NCBI GenBank assembly: GCA_027008965.1
Contig: JALVDN010000425.1
Location: 1 to 6,518 of the forward strand
Direction: 5' to 3'
Origin: Flavobacteriales bacterium
Lineage (GTDB): Bacteria > Bacteroidota > Bacteroidia > Flavobacteriales > Flavobacteriaceae
Length of the DNA stretch: 6,518 nucleotides
This document shows positions 1-6,197 of this stretch, one piece after another (position 1 is the first letter of the stretch; each line of letters starts with the position of its first letter). The notes under the pieces were generated by a model. That model made no database searches and was not told the origin of the DNA. It saw nothing but the letters and a program-made list of their open reading frames with translations. The position numbers were made by a program, and so were the translations under genes.

Positions 1-372
1 ATTTTCTTTTTTCAAATCATTTGGCAATTTCCACACTTTTGGTCTATTGCATGGTTATGGCATGATGAATATCAAAACGGTGGATATGATTTATTGCCTT
101 CATCAGGTGGAAGAAACCGCAAAAATGCTTGGATTATTTTCCTTTCGGTTTTTGTTTTGTTGCCTTTTATACATTTTATGCACAAAATAAACTCCGTGGG
201 TTTTGAAGCATACACATTGATGCTCATCTTAAGTACATGGTTTGTATATGAAGGATGGAAATTTTTAAAAAATTCAAGTTTGGATCGAGCCCAAAAGTTG
301 ATGTTTGCTTCTATTCTTTATCTACCATTGATTTTAATTTTAATCCTAATTGATAAAATAGCATTATTATGA
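1..372 (+). CDS. ctaB: Protoheme IX farnesyltransferase (heme O synthase), 3' part only
   Basis: The reading frame is open from the first base and closes with TGA at 370-372, giving the last 123 residues; the 5' end lies outside the window. CtaB (CyoE/COX10, UbiA prenyltransferase superfamily) is an inner-membrane enzyme that adds a farnesyl group to heme B to make heme O, the first step towards heme A. The fragment begins in the family signature WQFPHFWSIAW (fragment residues 8-18), followed by the D-E-Y...G-G-Y...L-L-P segment (22-33) typical of the loop after it. Three hydrophobic stretches follow at about 42-56, 66-80 and 99-121, and the end (RAQKLMFASILYLPL) matches the family's last helix. 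A TTG at 94 could be read as a start, but the signature upstream of it shows that it is internal. The stop overlaps the coxB start by four bases (ATGA), and ctaA at the other end of the cluster supplies the next heme A step. Identification is firm. Confidence 0.93.
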   Translation: MFFFQIIWQFPHFWSIAWLWHDEYQNGGYDLLPSSGGRNRKNAWIIFLSVFVLLPFIHFMHKINSVGFEAYTLMLILSTWFVYEGWKFLKNSSLDRAQKLMFASILYLPLILILILIDKIALL

Positions 373-1034
373 AAATATTTCCTGAGAACGTAAGTGTTTA
401 CGGCGATGACATTGATTTCTTATTTTGGCTGATTACCATTGTTGCGGGATTGGCTACTTTAATCGTTTTGTTTTTGGTCATTTATCCCGTATTGACAAGG
501 AAAAAACATAAAGCCAAAGAAAATATTTATGTAAAAGGCGAGGGTTTCAAACAGTTGAAATGGATTTATCTGGCTATTTTTGTTATGGCCGTAGCGGATT
601 TTTCTTTTTTGATTATTGAGTCGGATGGATGGATTAAAACCCAAGAGACCTTACCTGAAAAAGATTTTCATGTGGCCATTGTAGGAAAACAATGGTTATG
701 GGAAATTATTTATCCCGGGCCCGATGGTAAATTATATACCTCCGATGATGTGAAGAAATTCAACACCATGATTGTTCCTCAGGATGCAGTGATTCATATG
801 GATTTAACGGCTTATGATGTTCTGCATAGTGTTTTTATCCCGCATGCAAGGTTTAAGTTTGATTGTTTACCCGGTAGGAAAATAACCCGTTGGGTAGAGT
901 TTACCAAAAGCGGTGAATATCCTATGGTGTGTGCCGAAATGTGTGGCGTAGGACATTCCCGTATGGTTGGAAAGGTAGTGGTTTTACCGCAAGAAAAATT
1001 TGAAAAAGAATTGGCTAAAATTTATAAAAAATAA
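369..1034 (+). CDS. coxB: Cytochrome c oxidase subunit II (CuA subunit)
   Basis: This 221-residue protein carries the binuclear CuA centre that takes electrons from cytochrome c and passes them to heme a in CoxA. Two membrane helices lie at about 17-42 and 64-83, followed by the periplasmic cupredoxin domain. All CuA ligands are visible: His153 (DVLHS), then Cys188, Glu190, Cys192, His196 and Met199 in CAEMCGVGHSRM. QWLWEI (108-113) is the aromatic patch (usually QWYW) where electrons enter. The protein is short, with no signal peptide, no lipobox and no C-terminal cytochrome c (no CxxCH), so this is not a caa3-type subunit. Oddities are Cys166 in FDCLPGR, where the family usually has Ala, a loop PGPDGKLYTSDD (116-127) between the aromatic patch and the next strand, and Gln62 at the place of the usual K-pathway entry Glu (E-x-x-W). 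The ATG overlaps the ctaB stop, suggesting translational coupling; coxA starts 6 bases downstream. Identification is firm. Confidence 0.96.
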   Translation: MKIFPENVSVYGDDIDFLFWLITIVAGLATLIVLFLVIYPVLTRKKHKAKENIYVKGEGFKQLKWIYLAIFVMAVADFSFLIIESDGWIKTQETLPEKDFHVAIVGKQWLWEIIYPGPDGKLYTSDDVKKFNTMIVPQDAVIHMDLTAYDVLHSVFIPHARFKFDCLPGRKITRWVEFTKSGEYPMVCAEMCGVGHSRMVGKVVVLPQEKFEKELAKIYKK

Positions 1035-1040
1035 AAATTT

Positions 1041-2750
1041 ATGACTATGAGCACTACACATGAAAATAAAGGATTTTGGCATCGCTTTTTCTTTTCACTG
1101 GATCATAAAGACATAGGTCTTCAATATTTGATAACCACAATGTTTATCGCCTTTTTTGCCGGAATTTTTGCTATGGTTTTTCGGATACATTTAGCATTTC
1201 CGGACTATCACATTCCCTTATTCGGTATTATTGACGCGAAAGAATACAATATTTTAGTTACCAATCATGGATTGATTATGGTTTTGTGGTTATCCATGGG
1301 TATCTTGCTTGCAACCGCAGGTAATTATCTTATTCCTACAATGCTGGGTACAGACGATATGGCTTTTCCCAAATTAAATAAATTATCCTATTGGTTTTTC
1401 TTATTGAGTGTGATTATTTTAATTATTTCATTCTTTTTACCTCAAAAAGGATTTGGAGGAGGATGGACCTTGTATCCGCCGCTTTCCGTAGGAGATTTTG
1501 GTTATAATACACCTTATAAAACTTTTTCGGACAGATTTTTTTCCTCCAACACTTTTGTTTTGTTGGCTATAGCTTTGGAATTCGTAGCATTGCTCATGGG
1601 AGGTATCAATTTTATGGTGACGCTTTTTAATAAAAGGGCCAAAGGAATGGGACTTTTGCAGGTTCCTTTACTCGTGTGGATGATTGTGATTGCCAGCATT
1701 TTGTTTATGTTTTCCGTAGGCCCTCTTGTAGCCGGAACATTTATGTTGCTATTGGATATCAACGCCGGAACCGGATTTTATGATGCCAGCAGGGGAGGCG
1801 ATCCGTTATTGTGGGAACATTTATTCTGGTTTTTCGGTCATCCCGAAGTATATGTGATTTTATTACCGGGTTTGGGAATATTAGCTGAAGTGATAACAAC
1901 CAACGCCCGGAAAACATTGTTTGGATATAAGTTTATTCTGGTATTGGTTCTCATTGCTACTGTGCTTTCATTGATGGTATGGGCGCATCATCAATTTGTG
2001 GCCGGTGTGGATCCGCGTGCGGCCACCGTATTCGGAATATTAACCATCATTATTTCATTGCCTTTTGCCGGTGTCATTCTATCTTTTTTAGCCACTTTGT
2101 GGAAAAGCAATTTACGACTTACACTCCCTATGAAATGGGCTATGTCTGCCATCGTCTTGTTTACCATTCTGGGAGGATTTACGGGATTGCATTTGGGAGC
2201 GGCACTTTTTGACATGTATGCACATGATACGTCCTTTGTTGTGGCACACTTTCATTATACACTTATCCCGGTTGTTATTTTTGCAGGTATGGCCGGGTTT
2301 TATCACTGGTTCAACAAATTTTCCGGTAGAGAGCTTAATCAATTCCTTGGTAATCTTCATTTTTGGTTGACTTTTATATTCTTCAATGGTTTCGGTATTC
2401 CATTGTTTTTATTAGGACTTGCAGGTCAACCACGAAGATATGCCGGCTATGACCATATACCCTATTTAAGTGAAGGTTATCTGCCGTTGCTCAGGGAAAT
2501 TGCCACCATTTCCGCTGTTATTCTGGTTTTATCGCAATTTATATTCATTTTTAATTTTATTTGGTCTGTTTACAAAGGAAAGAAAGTAACCTCAAATAAC
2601 CCTTGGCAATCCACTACATTGGAATGGCAGACCTCATCCCCACCGCCTCACGGTAATTTTGAAGTGTATCCTGTGGTTTATCACGGGCCTTATGAATATA
2701 ACCGTCCCGGTGTGGATAAAGACTTTTTACCTCAAAATCAAAAAATTTAA
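1041..2750 (+). CDS. coxA: Cytochrome c oxidase subunit I, heme-copper oxidase type A
   Basis: This is the catalytic subunit (569 residues, about 12 helices), which reduces oxygen to water and pumps protons across the inner membrane. Visible ligands are His76 (TNHGLIM) and His405 for heme a, His403 (VAHFHY) for heme a3, and His267, His316 and His317 for CuB. Tyr271 in GHPEVY can form the His-Tyr crosslink. Arg48 (heme a formyl), Arg465/Arg466 (QPRRY, heme propionates) and His395/Asp396 (Mg site) are also present. The D-pathway is intact: Asp106 (DDMAFP), Asn95, Asn113, Ser116 and Glu269, an A1-type pattern. The K-pathway is not: aligned without gaps from the HH pair, the usual Thr and Lys are Phe342 and Val345, and the helix VI Ser is Ala282. 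The C-terminal tail has the familiar NPW...TLEW...SSPPP motif. ATG at 1041 follows an A/T-rich leader; ATG at 1047 is an equally possible start. Family assignment is firm; the effect of the K-pathway changes is inference. Confidence 0.97.
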   Translation: MTMSTTHENKGFWHRFFFSLDHKDIGLQYLITTMFIAFFAGIFAMVFRIHLAFPDYHIPLFGIIDAKEYNILVTNHGLIMVLWLSMGILLATAGNYLIPTMLGTDDMAFPKLNKLSYWFFLLSVIILIISFFLPQKGFGGGWTLYPPLSVGDFGYNTPYKTFSDRFFSSNTFVLLAIALEFVALLMGGINFMVTLFNKRAKGMGLLQVPLLVWMIVIASILFMFSVGPLVAGTFMLLLDINAGTGFYDASRGGDPLLWEHLFWFFGHPEVYVILLPGLGILAEVITTNARKTLFGYKFILVLVLIATVLSLMVWAHHQFVAGVDPRAATVFGILTIIISLPFAGVILSFLATLWKSNLRLTLPMKWAMSAIVLFTILGGFTGLHLGAALFDMYAHDTSFVVAHFHYTLIPVVIFAGMAGFYHWFNKFSGRELNQFLGNLHFWLTFIFFNGFGIPLFLLGLAGQPRRYAGYDHIPYLSEGYLPLLREIATISAVILVLSQFIFIFNFIWSVYKGKKVTSNNPWQSTTLEWQTSSPPPHGNFEVYPVVYHGPYEYNRPGVDKDFLPQNQKI

Positions 2751-2755
2751 TTTCT

Positions 2756-3364
2756 ATGAATACAACTTCTTTATCAAAAATAGCATGGAACCGGATACCA
2801 CAGGCGCGTTTTGCCATGTGGACATTGATAGCAGGTGAATTTGTAATTTTCGGCGGATTGATTGTTGTTTATCTGCTCAATAGAATGAAATATCCCGGTT
2901 GGGGAGAAATGGCCATGCATACCAATGTGGTGGCCGGGACAATCAATACTTTTGTGCTGCTTACCAGTAGTTTCTTTGTGGTGAAAGCGCATGAAGCCGC
3001 CGTTAAGAAGAATGTGGAAAAAGTAAAATTTTGGATTTGGCTCACCATTCTGTGCGCCTTGATTTTCCTTGGCATAAAAGCCTATGAATATACCCATGAA
3101 ATACACTTGGGATTCACTCTATCAAGTCCCGCCTTATTGGAACAAGGCAAACATGTGGAAACCTTGTATTGGGCTTTATACTATACCATGACCGGTTTGC
3201 ATGGACTTCACGTGGTGGGAGGTGCTTTGGCATTGTTTTTTGTGATGAGAAATGTTGCCAAAACCAAAAGTTACTTCCACAGGATTGAAGCCGCGGGTTT
3301 ATATTGGCACATGGTGGACATCATTTGGATATTTTTGTTCCCTTTAATCTATCTTATTCACTAA
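2756..3364 (+). CDS. coxC: Cytochrome c oxidase subunit III, first copy (five-helix type)
   Basis: Subunit III is a membrane protein that stabilises subunit I and helps feed protons into its D-pathway. This 202-residue copy has the short five-helix form, with helices at about 20-42, 58-77, 91-110, 138-164 and 180-200. Recognisable elements are Glu28 in LIAGEFVIFGG (equivalent to the DCCD-reactive Glu of the family), GTINTFVLLTSSFFVVKAH (61-79), Glu111 in KAYEY, GLHGLHVVGG (147-156) and the C-terminal GLYWHMVDIIWIFLFPLIYL (181-200), in which the family's W-H-x-V-D is complete. It starts 5 bases after the coxA stop and ends 12 bases before the subunit IV gene. A second, more divergent copy lies one gene downstream. 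This copy keeps all the standard motifs and is the better candidate for the conventional subunit III. Confidence 0.94.
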   Translation: MNTTSLSKIAWNRIPQARFAMWTLIAGEFVIFGGLIVVYLLNRMKYPGWGEMAMHTNVVAGTINTFVLLTSSFFVVKAHEAAVKKNVEKVKFWIWLTILCALIFLGIKAYEYTHEIHLGFTLSSPALLEQGKHVETLYWALYYTMTGLHGLHVVGGALALFFVMRNVAKTKSYFHRIEAAGLYWHMVDIIWIFLFPLIYLIH

Positions 3365-3376
3365 AACAAAAAAATT

Positions 3377-3727
3377 ATGAGTACACACGGAAAACCACAA
3401 GGATTAGAACATGAATTATGGGTGCCTGCCGAAGATGATTATCACGGCCATCCCAACTATTTGAAAGTTTATATTTATCTGTTAATTTTATTTGCTATAA
3501 CCGTTTTTGCTTCTTTGATACCAAACCCGATGATTGTGTTTATCGTGGTGTTCAGTATCTCCATCATTAAAGCTTCAATGGTAATATTGAATTTTATGCA
3601 CCTCAAATGGGAGCCTAATATCATTTGGTATATGTTGTTGCTTGCATTGATCGCATTAGCTTTTTTGTTTTTAGGATTATACCCCGATACTGTACCCATA
3701 GAAAGATTTTTTGTACCTAATGGATAA
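3377..3727 (+). CDS. Cytochrome c oxidase subunit IV, prokaryotic COX4_pro/CyoD-like
   Basis: This 116-residue membrane protein has three helices at about 28-48, 53-72 and 83-102. The helix 2 motif KASMVILNFMHLKWEP (65-80), with its Lys, Phe-Met-His-Leu and following charge, is the signature of the small bacterial subunit IV family (COX4_pro, CyoD/CtaF relatives). Members sit beside subunits I and III and are thought to help assemble the CuB site and stabilise the complex. The N-terminal tail (1-27) is polar and fairly rich in His (4, 12, 23, 25) and acidic residues; whether it binds metal is unknown. The gene sits between the two coxC copies, and its end overlaps the start of the second by eight bases. 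The symbol is left empty because coxD, ctaF and cyoD are used inconsistently. Confidence 0.88.
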   Translation: MSTHGKPQGLEHELWVPAEDDYHGHPNYLKVYIYLLILFAITVFASLIPNPMIVFIVVFSISIIKASMVILNFMHLKWEPNIIWYMLLLALIALAFLFLGLYPDTVPIERFFVPNG

Positions 3728-4304
3728 TATTCATTCCATATCATATAAACGAAGAGAGATTATGCCAGGACCGGTGATGGCCATGGTGATGGTCATCATT
3801 GTGGAAACCATGTTTTTCGGAGGTTTAATAAGTGCTTATATTTTAGCTAAAATCGCCGAAGTGGAATGGCCTCCGGCAGGTCAACCCCGTCTTCCTTTCT
3901 GGCTCACTTTTTCTAATATGATCGTTTTACTGATTTCGGGGATTTTGATGTACAGGTTCTTCAAATCATATAAAACCGGAAACAAATCATTGAAATACTT
4001 AACATTTGCAAGTATTTTGGGAATTGTTTTCTTTTTGGTACAAGGGTTTGAATGGCTTCGCATTCTCTTGTTCGGAATCAAAACCGAACCATCACTTTTC
4101 GGCAGTTTTTTCTATACCCTTATAGGCATGCACGGACTGCACGTTTTGGCTGGTTTATTGGTGATTCGTTATCTGTATAAATACTTGAAAAACCCTTCTA
4201 AAACGGAGGAACAAAAAGTTCATGTAGTTACGGCGGTAGCTCTATTTTGGTATTTTGTGGTTTTACTTTGGCCGGTATTGTATTATTTAACTTATTTGGT
4301 TTGA
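3720..4304 (+). CDS. coxC: Cytochrome c oxidase subunit III, second divergent copy
   Basis: This is a second five-helix subunit III of 194 residues from ATG at 3720. The frame is open to a TTG at 3711, but the ATG gives an eight-base overlap with the preceding gene; ATG at 3762 would remove the positively charged stretch KRRE before helix 1. Helices lie at about 18-43, 60-81, 92-110, 128-153 and 168-190. Family marks are Glu29 in VIIVETMFFGGLISAYIL, Glu111 in QGFEW, and GMHGLHVLAGLL (136-147). It differs from the first copy at the end: FWYFVVLLWPVLYYL replaces the usual W-H-x-V-D-x-x-W motif, so the His and Asp are Tyr178 and Val181. The loop EWPPAGQPRLP (49-59) is typical of quinol-oxidase-like and bacterial subunit III proteins. 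It may pair with the first copy in the same complex or replace it under other conditions; the sequence cannot decide. Confidence 0.9.
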   Translation: MDNIHSISYKRREIMPGPVMAMVMVIIVETMFFGGLISAYILAKIAEVEWPPAGQPRLPFWLTFSNMIVLLISGILMYRFFKSYKTGNKSLKYLTFASILGIVFFLVQGFEWLRILLFGIKTEPSLFGSFFYTLIGMHGLHVLAGLLVIRYLYKYLKNPSKTEEQKVHVVTAVALFWYFVVLLWPVLYYLTYLV

Positions 4305-4308
4305 AACT

Positions 4309-4512
4309 ATGAAAAAATTGTCGGTTACTTTAATTCTATTTTTAAATGTTCAGTATATTTGGGCATGCAGTTCTTGTAATAGGGAATTTACACAGGAAGA
4401 TAAAATAGCTTTCACGCTTGCATCATTGTTACTTCTTTTTTTGGTAGCAACCGCAGGTTATGTAGTATTTAAAATTTATAAAAAATACAGTTTGGATGAA
4501 AACAAGCATTAA
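4309..4512 (+). CDS. Small membrane protein with N-terminal CxxC, function unknown
   Basis: I do not recognise this 67-residue protein as a named family. It has a signal-like N-terminus (MKK then hydrophobic to about residue 19), Cys20-Ser-Ser-Cys23 right after it, a short polar stretch (24-33), one strong membrane helix (about 34-54) and a basic tail (KIYKKY) ending in charged residues. The expected topology places the CxxC at the periplasmic face and the tail in the cytoplasm. Cys20 might be lipidated, but Ile-Trp-Ala-Cys is a poor lipobox because Trp is at -2. It starts 4 bases after the second coxC and overlaps the sco start by 17 bases, so it is clearly part of the cluster. From memory, similar tiny proteins with a Cys pair and one helix occur near oxidase genes in other bacteria. 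A role in copper handling or thiol redox during CuA assembly is plausible but inferred from place and motif only. That it is a real gene is likely; its function is open. Confidence 0.75.
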   Translation: MKKLSVTLILFLNVQYIWACSSCNREFTQEDKIAFTLASLLLLFLVATAGYVVFKIYKKYSLDENKH

Positions 4513-5119
4513 TCTGATTTTAATGTTATTGATTTTGGCAGGAGCTTGTCAATCCAATCGCCCTCATAGAAAATTGCCCGTTCTAAATAAATTTACCGTT
4601 CAAAATGGTGATACGATCTACAAAAAAATACCTGAATTTACGTTTCTGAATCAAGACAGTGTTCCCTTCAGTAGTAAACAATTAAAAGGCAAAATTCATG
4701 TAGCCGATTTTTTCTTTACTTCTTGTCCGGGTATTTGTCCCATTCTTACCGGACAGATGAAAAGACTTCAAGATTTAACCACTGATATTCCCGATTTAAT
4801 GTTAGTTTCTTTCACCGTGGATCCAGCCAGGGATACACCTTCCAAACTCAAACAATACGGAATGCATAACAGAGCGGATTTTTCCAATTGGGTTTTTCTC
4901 ACCGGCCCTGAAGATTCCATTTATCACATAGGACGTCGAGGATATTATCTGGGCATGGCCAAAGACTCCACCGAACCCGGCGGTTATATGCATTCGGGAA
5001 AATTCGTGTTGGTGGATTGGAACGGACTCATACGTGGATACTATGACGGAACCGATGCCAATGATGTGGACAGATTAGTAAAAGACCTTTACATTCTACT
5101 TGAAGAAAAGAATGATTAA
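4496..5119 (+). CDS. sco: SCO1/SenC family copper chaperone, probable lipoprotein
   Basis: Sco proteins are periplasmic, membrane-anchored thioredoxin-fold proteins that deliver copper to, or reduce the cysteines of, the CuA site of CoxB. This 207-residue protein has a hydrophobic signal (4-17) ending in LAGAC, so Cys18 is a likely lipidation site, although Ala rather than Leu sits at -3. The fold begins near residue 45 (PEFTFLNQD). The copper-binding Cys77 and Cys81 lie in FTSCPGICPILT, and the third ligand, His166, lies in GYMHSGKF. VSFTVDPARDTP (104-115) is a further family hallmark. Length is normal for the family. The ATG at 4496 lies 17 bases inside the upstream CxxC gene, and the 3' end overlaps ctaA by eight bases, so expression is probably coupled to both. 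The presence of CoxB with a complete CuA site in the same cluster gives the obvious client. Identification is firm; lipidation is likely. Confidence 0.94.
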   Translation: MKTSINLILMLLILAGACQSNRPHRKLPVLNKFTVQNGDTIYKKIPEFTFLNQDSVPFSSKQLKGKIHVADFFFTSCPGICPILTGQMKRLQDLTTDIPDLMLVSFTVDPARDTPSKLKQYGMHNRADFSNWVFLTGPEDSIYHIGRRGYYLGMAKDSTEPGGYMHSGKFVLVDWNGLIRGYYDGTDANDVDRLVKDLYILLEEKND

Positions 5120-6152
5120 AAAGAATTATAACAAGCAAATAGCCTACTGGTTGCTTACGGGCGGTTTTATGGTTTTATTGATGGTAGTGATTGGTGGAAT
5201 TACCCGGTTAACTCATTCGGGACTCTCCATCGTAACTTGGCAACCCATAACGGGCATTTTACCGCCTATGAACGAGGCCGAATGGAACCAAGCTTTTGAA
5301 GCCTACAAAAAAATCCCCGAATACCAAAAGGTGCACTTCTATTTTACACTTGAAGACTTTAAAAAAATATATTTCTGGGAATATATTCACCGTGTTATCG
5401 GTCGCTTTCTAGGTTTACTTTTTATCATTCCTTTCATTTATTTTTTAATAAAAAAACGAATACAGAATAAAGCTCTTCTTAAACGTTTACTACTAATTTT
5501 TATCTTAGGAGGTTTACAAGGTTTTGCAGGATGGTATATGGTCAAGAGTGGATTGGTGGAAAACACAAGTGTAGATCATCTGCGATTGGCATTGCATATG
5601 AGTATAGCCATGATTGTATTAGGAGTTATTTTTTGGACCGCCTTACAATTATTGTTTCCAAGCGTTGAAATCAAACGGCAAACCCTTAAAAACGCTTTTT
5701 TATTTTTTTTCTTTCTCCTGATCATTCAAATTATTTACGGAGGATTTACGGCCGGACTTAAAGCCGGACATATTTTTCCAACTTATCCCAAAATGGGGGC
5801 TTCATGGTTGCCGGAAATAGCGTTGAAAATGCAAGAAAAACTGGGGGTTGAAGCATGGGTAGAATTTCCGGTTAATGTGCAGTTTATTCACCGGTGGTTG
5901 GGTATGTTACTTTTAATTTATTTTATTTTCATCTTCATAAGAAACTATAAAACCGCTTCAGAAACTCTAAAAAAATGGTTACTTGCAGGATTTATTATTA
6001 TCAATTTGCAATTCATACTGGGAATTTTGGTGATTATCTACCATGTGCCTATTTCGTTGGCCGTAATTCATCAACTGACCGCATTTATATTGTTTTTGAT
6101 TATTCTGGGAACATTATACTTTGCTAAAAAAAGAAAATCACCTTTCTTATAG
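5112..6152 (+). CDS. ctaA: Heme A synthase, COX15/CtaA family
   Basis: CtaA oxidises the methyl group at C8 of heme O to a formyl, giving heme A for CoxA. From ATG at 5112 the protein has 346 residues and about eight helices (roughly 12-30, 90-113, 125-142, 158-182, 193-213, 258-277, 288-310 and 317-338). The heme-binding histidines are in place: His93 (EYIHRVIGR) and His162 (RLALHM) in the first half, and His260 (FIHRWLGM) and His320 (VIHQLTAF) in the second. The N-terminal GGITRLTHSGLSIVTW, then PITGILPPMNEAEW and a long periplasmic loop with Y-K-K-x-P-E-Y, mark the COX15-like class. The Cys pairs of the Bacillus-type enzyme are absent. A TTG four codons upstream (5100) is in frame, but ATG 5112, overlapping the sco stop as ATGATTAA, is the better start. 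It closes the cluster and complements ctaB at its head. Identification is firm. Confidence 0.94.
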   Translation: MIKKNYNKQIAYWLLTGGFMVLLMVVIGGITRLTHSGLSIVTWQPITGILPPMNEAEWNQAFEAYKKIPEYQKVHFYFTLEDFKKIYFWEYIHRVIGRFLGLLFIIPFIYFLIKKRIQNKALLKRLLLIFILGGLQGFAGWYMVKSGLVENTSVDHLRLALHMSIAMIVLGVIFWTALQLLFPSVEIKRQTLKNAFLFFFFLLIIQIIYGGFTAGLKAGHIFPTYPKMGASWLPEIALKMQEKLGVEAWVEFPVNVQFIHRWLGMLLLIYFIFIFIRNYKTASETLKKWLLAGFIIINLQFILGILVIIYHVPISLAVIHQLTAFILFLIILGTLYFAKKRKSPFL

Positions 6153-6170
6153 CAATTGATATAAATCTTG

Positions 6171-6178
6171 TATTTTTG
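6171..6178 (+). promoter_or_regulatory. Possible Bacteroidota-type -7 box for the transketolase gene
   Basis: TATTTTTG fits the TAnnTTTG consensus recognised by the primary sigma factor of Bacteroidota and lies 19 bases before the ATG at 6198. No good TTTG/TTG -33 element is found at the expected distance: TTG at 6156 is too close, and TTTC at 6143 is a poor match. It falls in the only spacer in the window (45 bases) long enough for a promoter, between two functionally unrelated genes. In an AT-rich spacer such a match could be chance. Confidence 0.4.
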
Positions 6179-6197
6179 ATGAGATAAAAATCTAATT

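Larger units (their letters stand above)
1..6152 (+). other. Cytochrome aa3 oxidase structural and assembly operon (5' end missing)
   Basis: Nine same-strand genes, ctaB to ctaA, are separated by 12 bases or less. Overlaps are 4 bases (ctaB/coxB), 8 (subunit IV/second coxC), 17 (CxxC protein/sco) and 8 (sco/ctaA). No internal promoter or terminator stands out, so one transcript from a promoter upstream of the window is inferred. Heme A synthesis, copper delivery and all core subunits are encoded together, so the cluster can build an aa3-type oxidase apart from its electron donor. Confidence 0.85.

Noticed and set aside
94..372. A separate 92-residue membrane protein starting at TTG 94
   Set aside because: The same frame is open to base 1, and the upstream residues contain the CtaB signature WQFPHFW, so this is the end of ctaB.
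930..970. A heme c attachment site in CoxB
   Set aside because: The motif is CAEMC followed by G-V-G-H, the CuA pattern C-x-E-x-C-x3-H. It is not CxxCH, and no cytochrome c domain follows.
1979..2212. A 77-codon + strand open frame inside coxA
   Set aside because: It is out of frame with coxA, whose conserved motifs run through the same bases, and it has no recognisable features.
1041..2750. CoxA as a nitric oxide reductase or B/C-type oxidase because its K-pathway Lys is missing
   Set aside because: The GHPEVY motif with its Glu and Tyr, the DDMAFP D-pathway entry and the presence of CuA-bearing CoxB and CoxC place it in the A-type oxygen reductases.
2774..3106. A 110-codon open frame on the minus strand opposite coxC (and similar ones opposite coxA, coxB and the transketolase gene)
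   Set aside because: They lie wholly antisense to confidently identified genes, show no recognisable domain or plausible composition, and have no promoter or operon context.
6131..6148. Inverted repeat AAGAAA/TTTCTT at the end of ctaA as a terminator
   Set aside because: The stem is only six A/T-rich pairs inside the coding sequence, with no following T run of the usual kind, so it is too weak to call.
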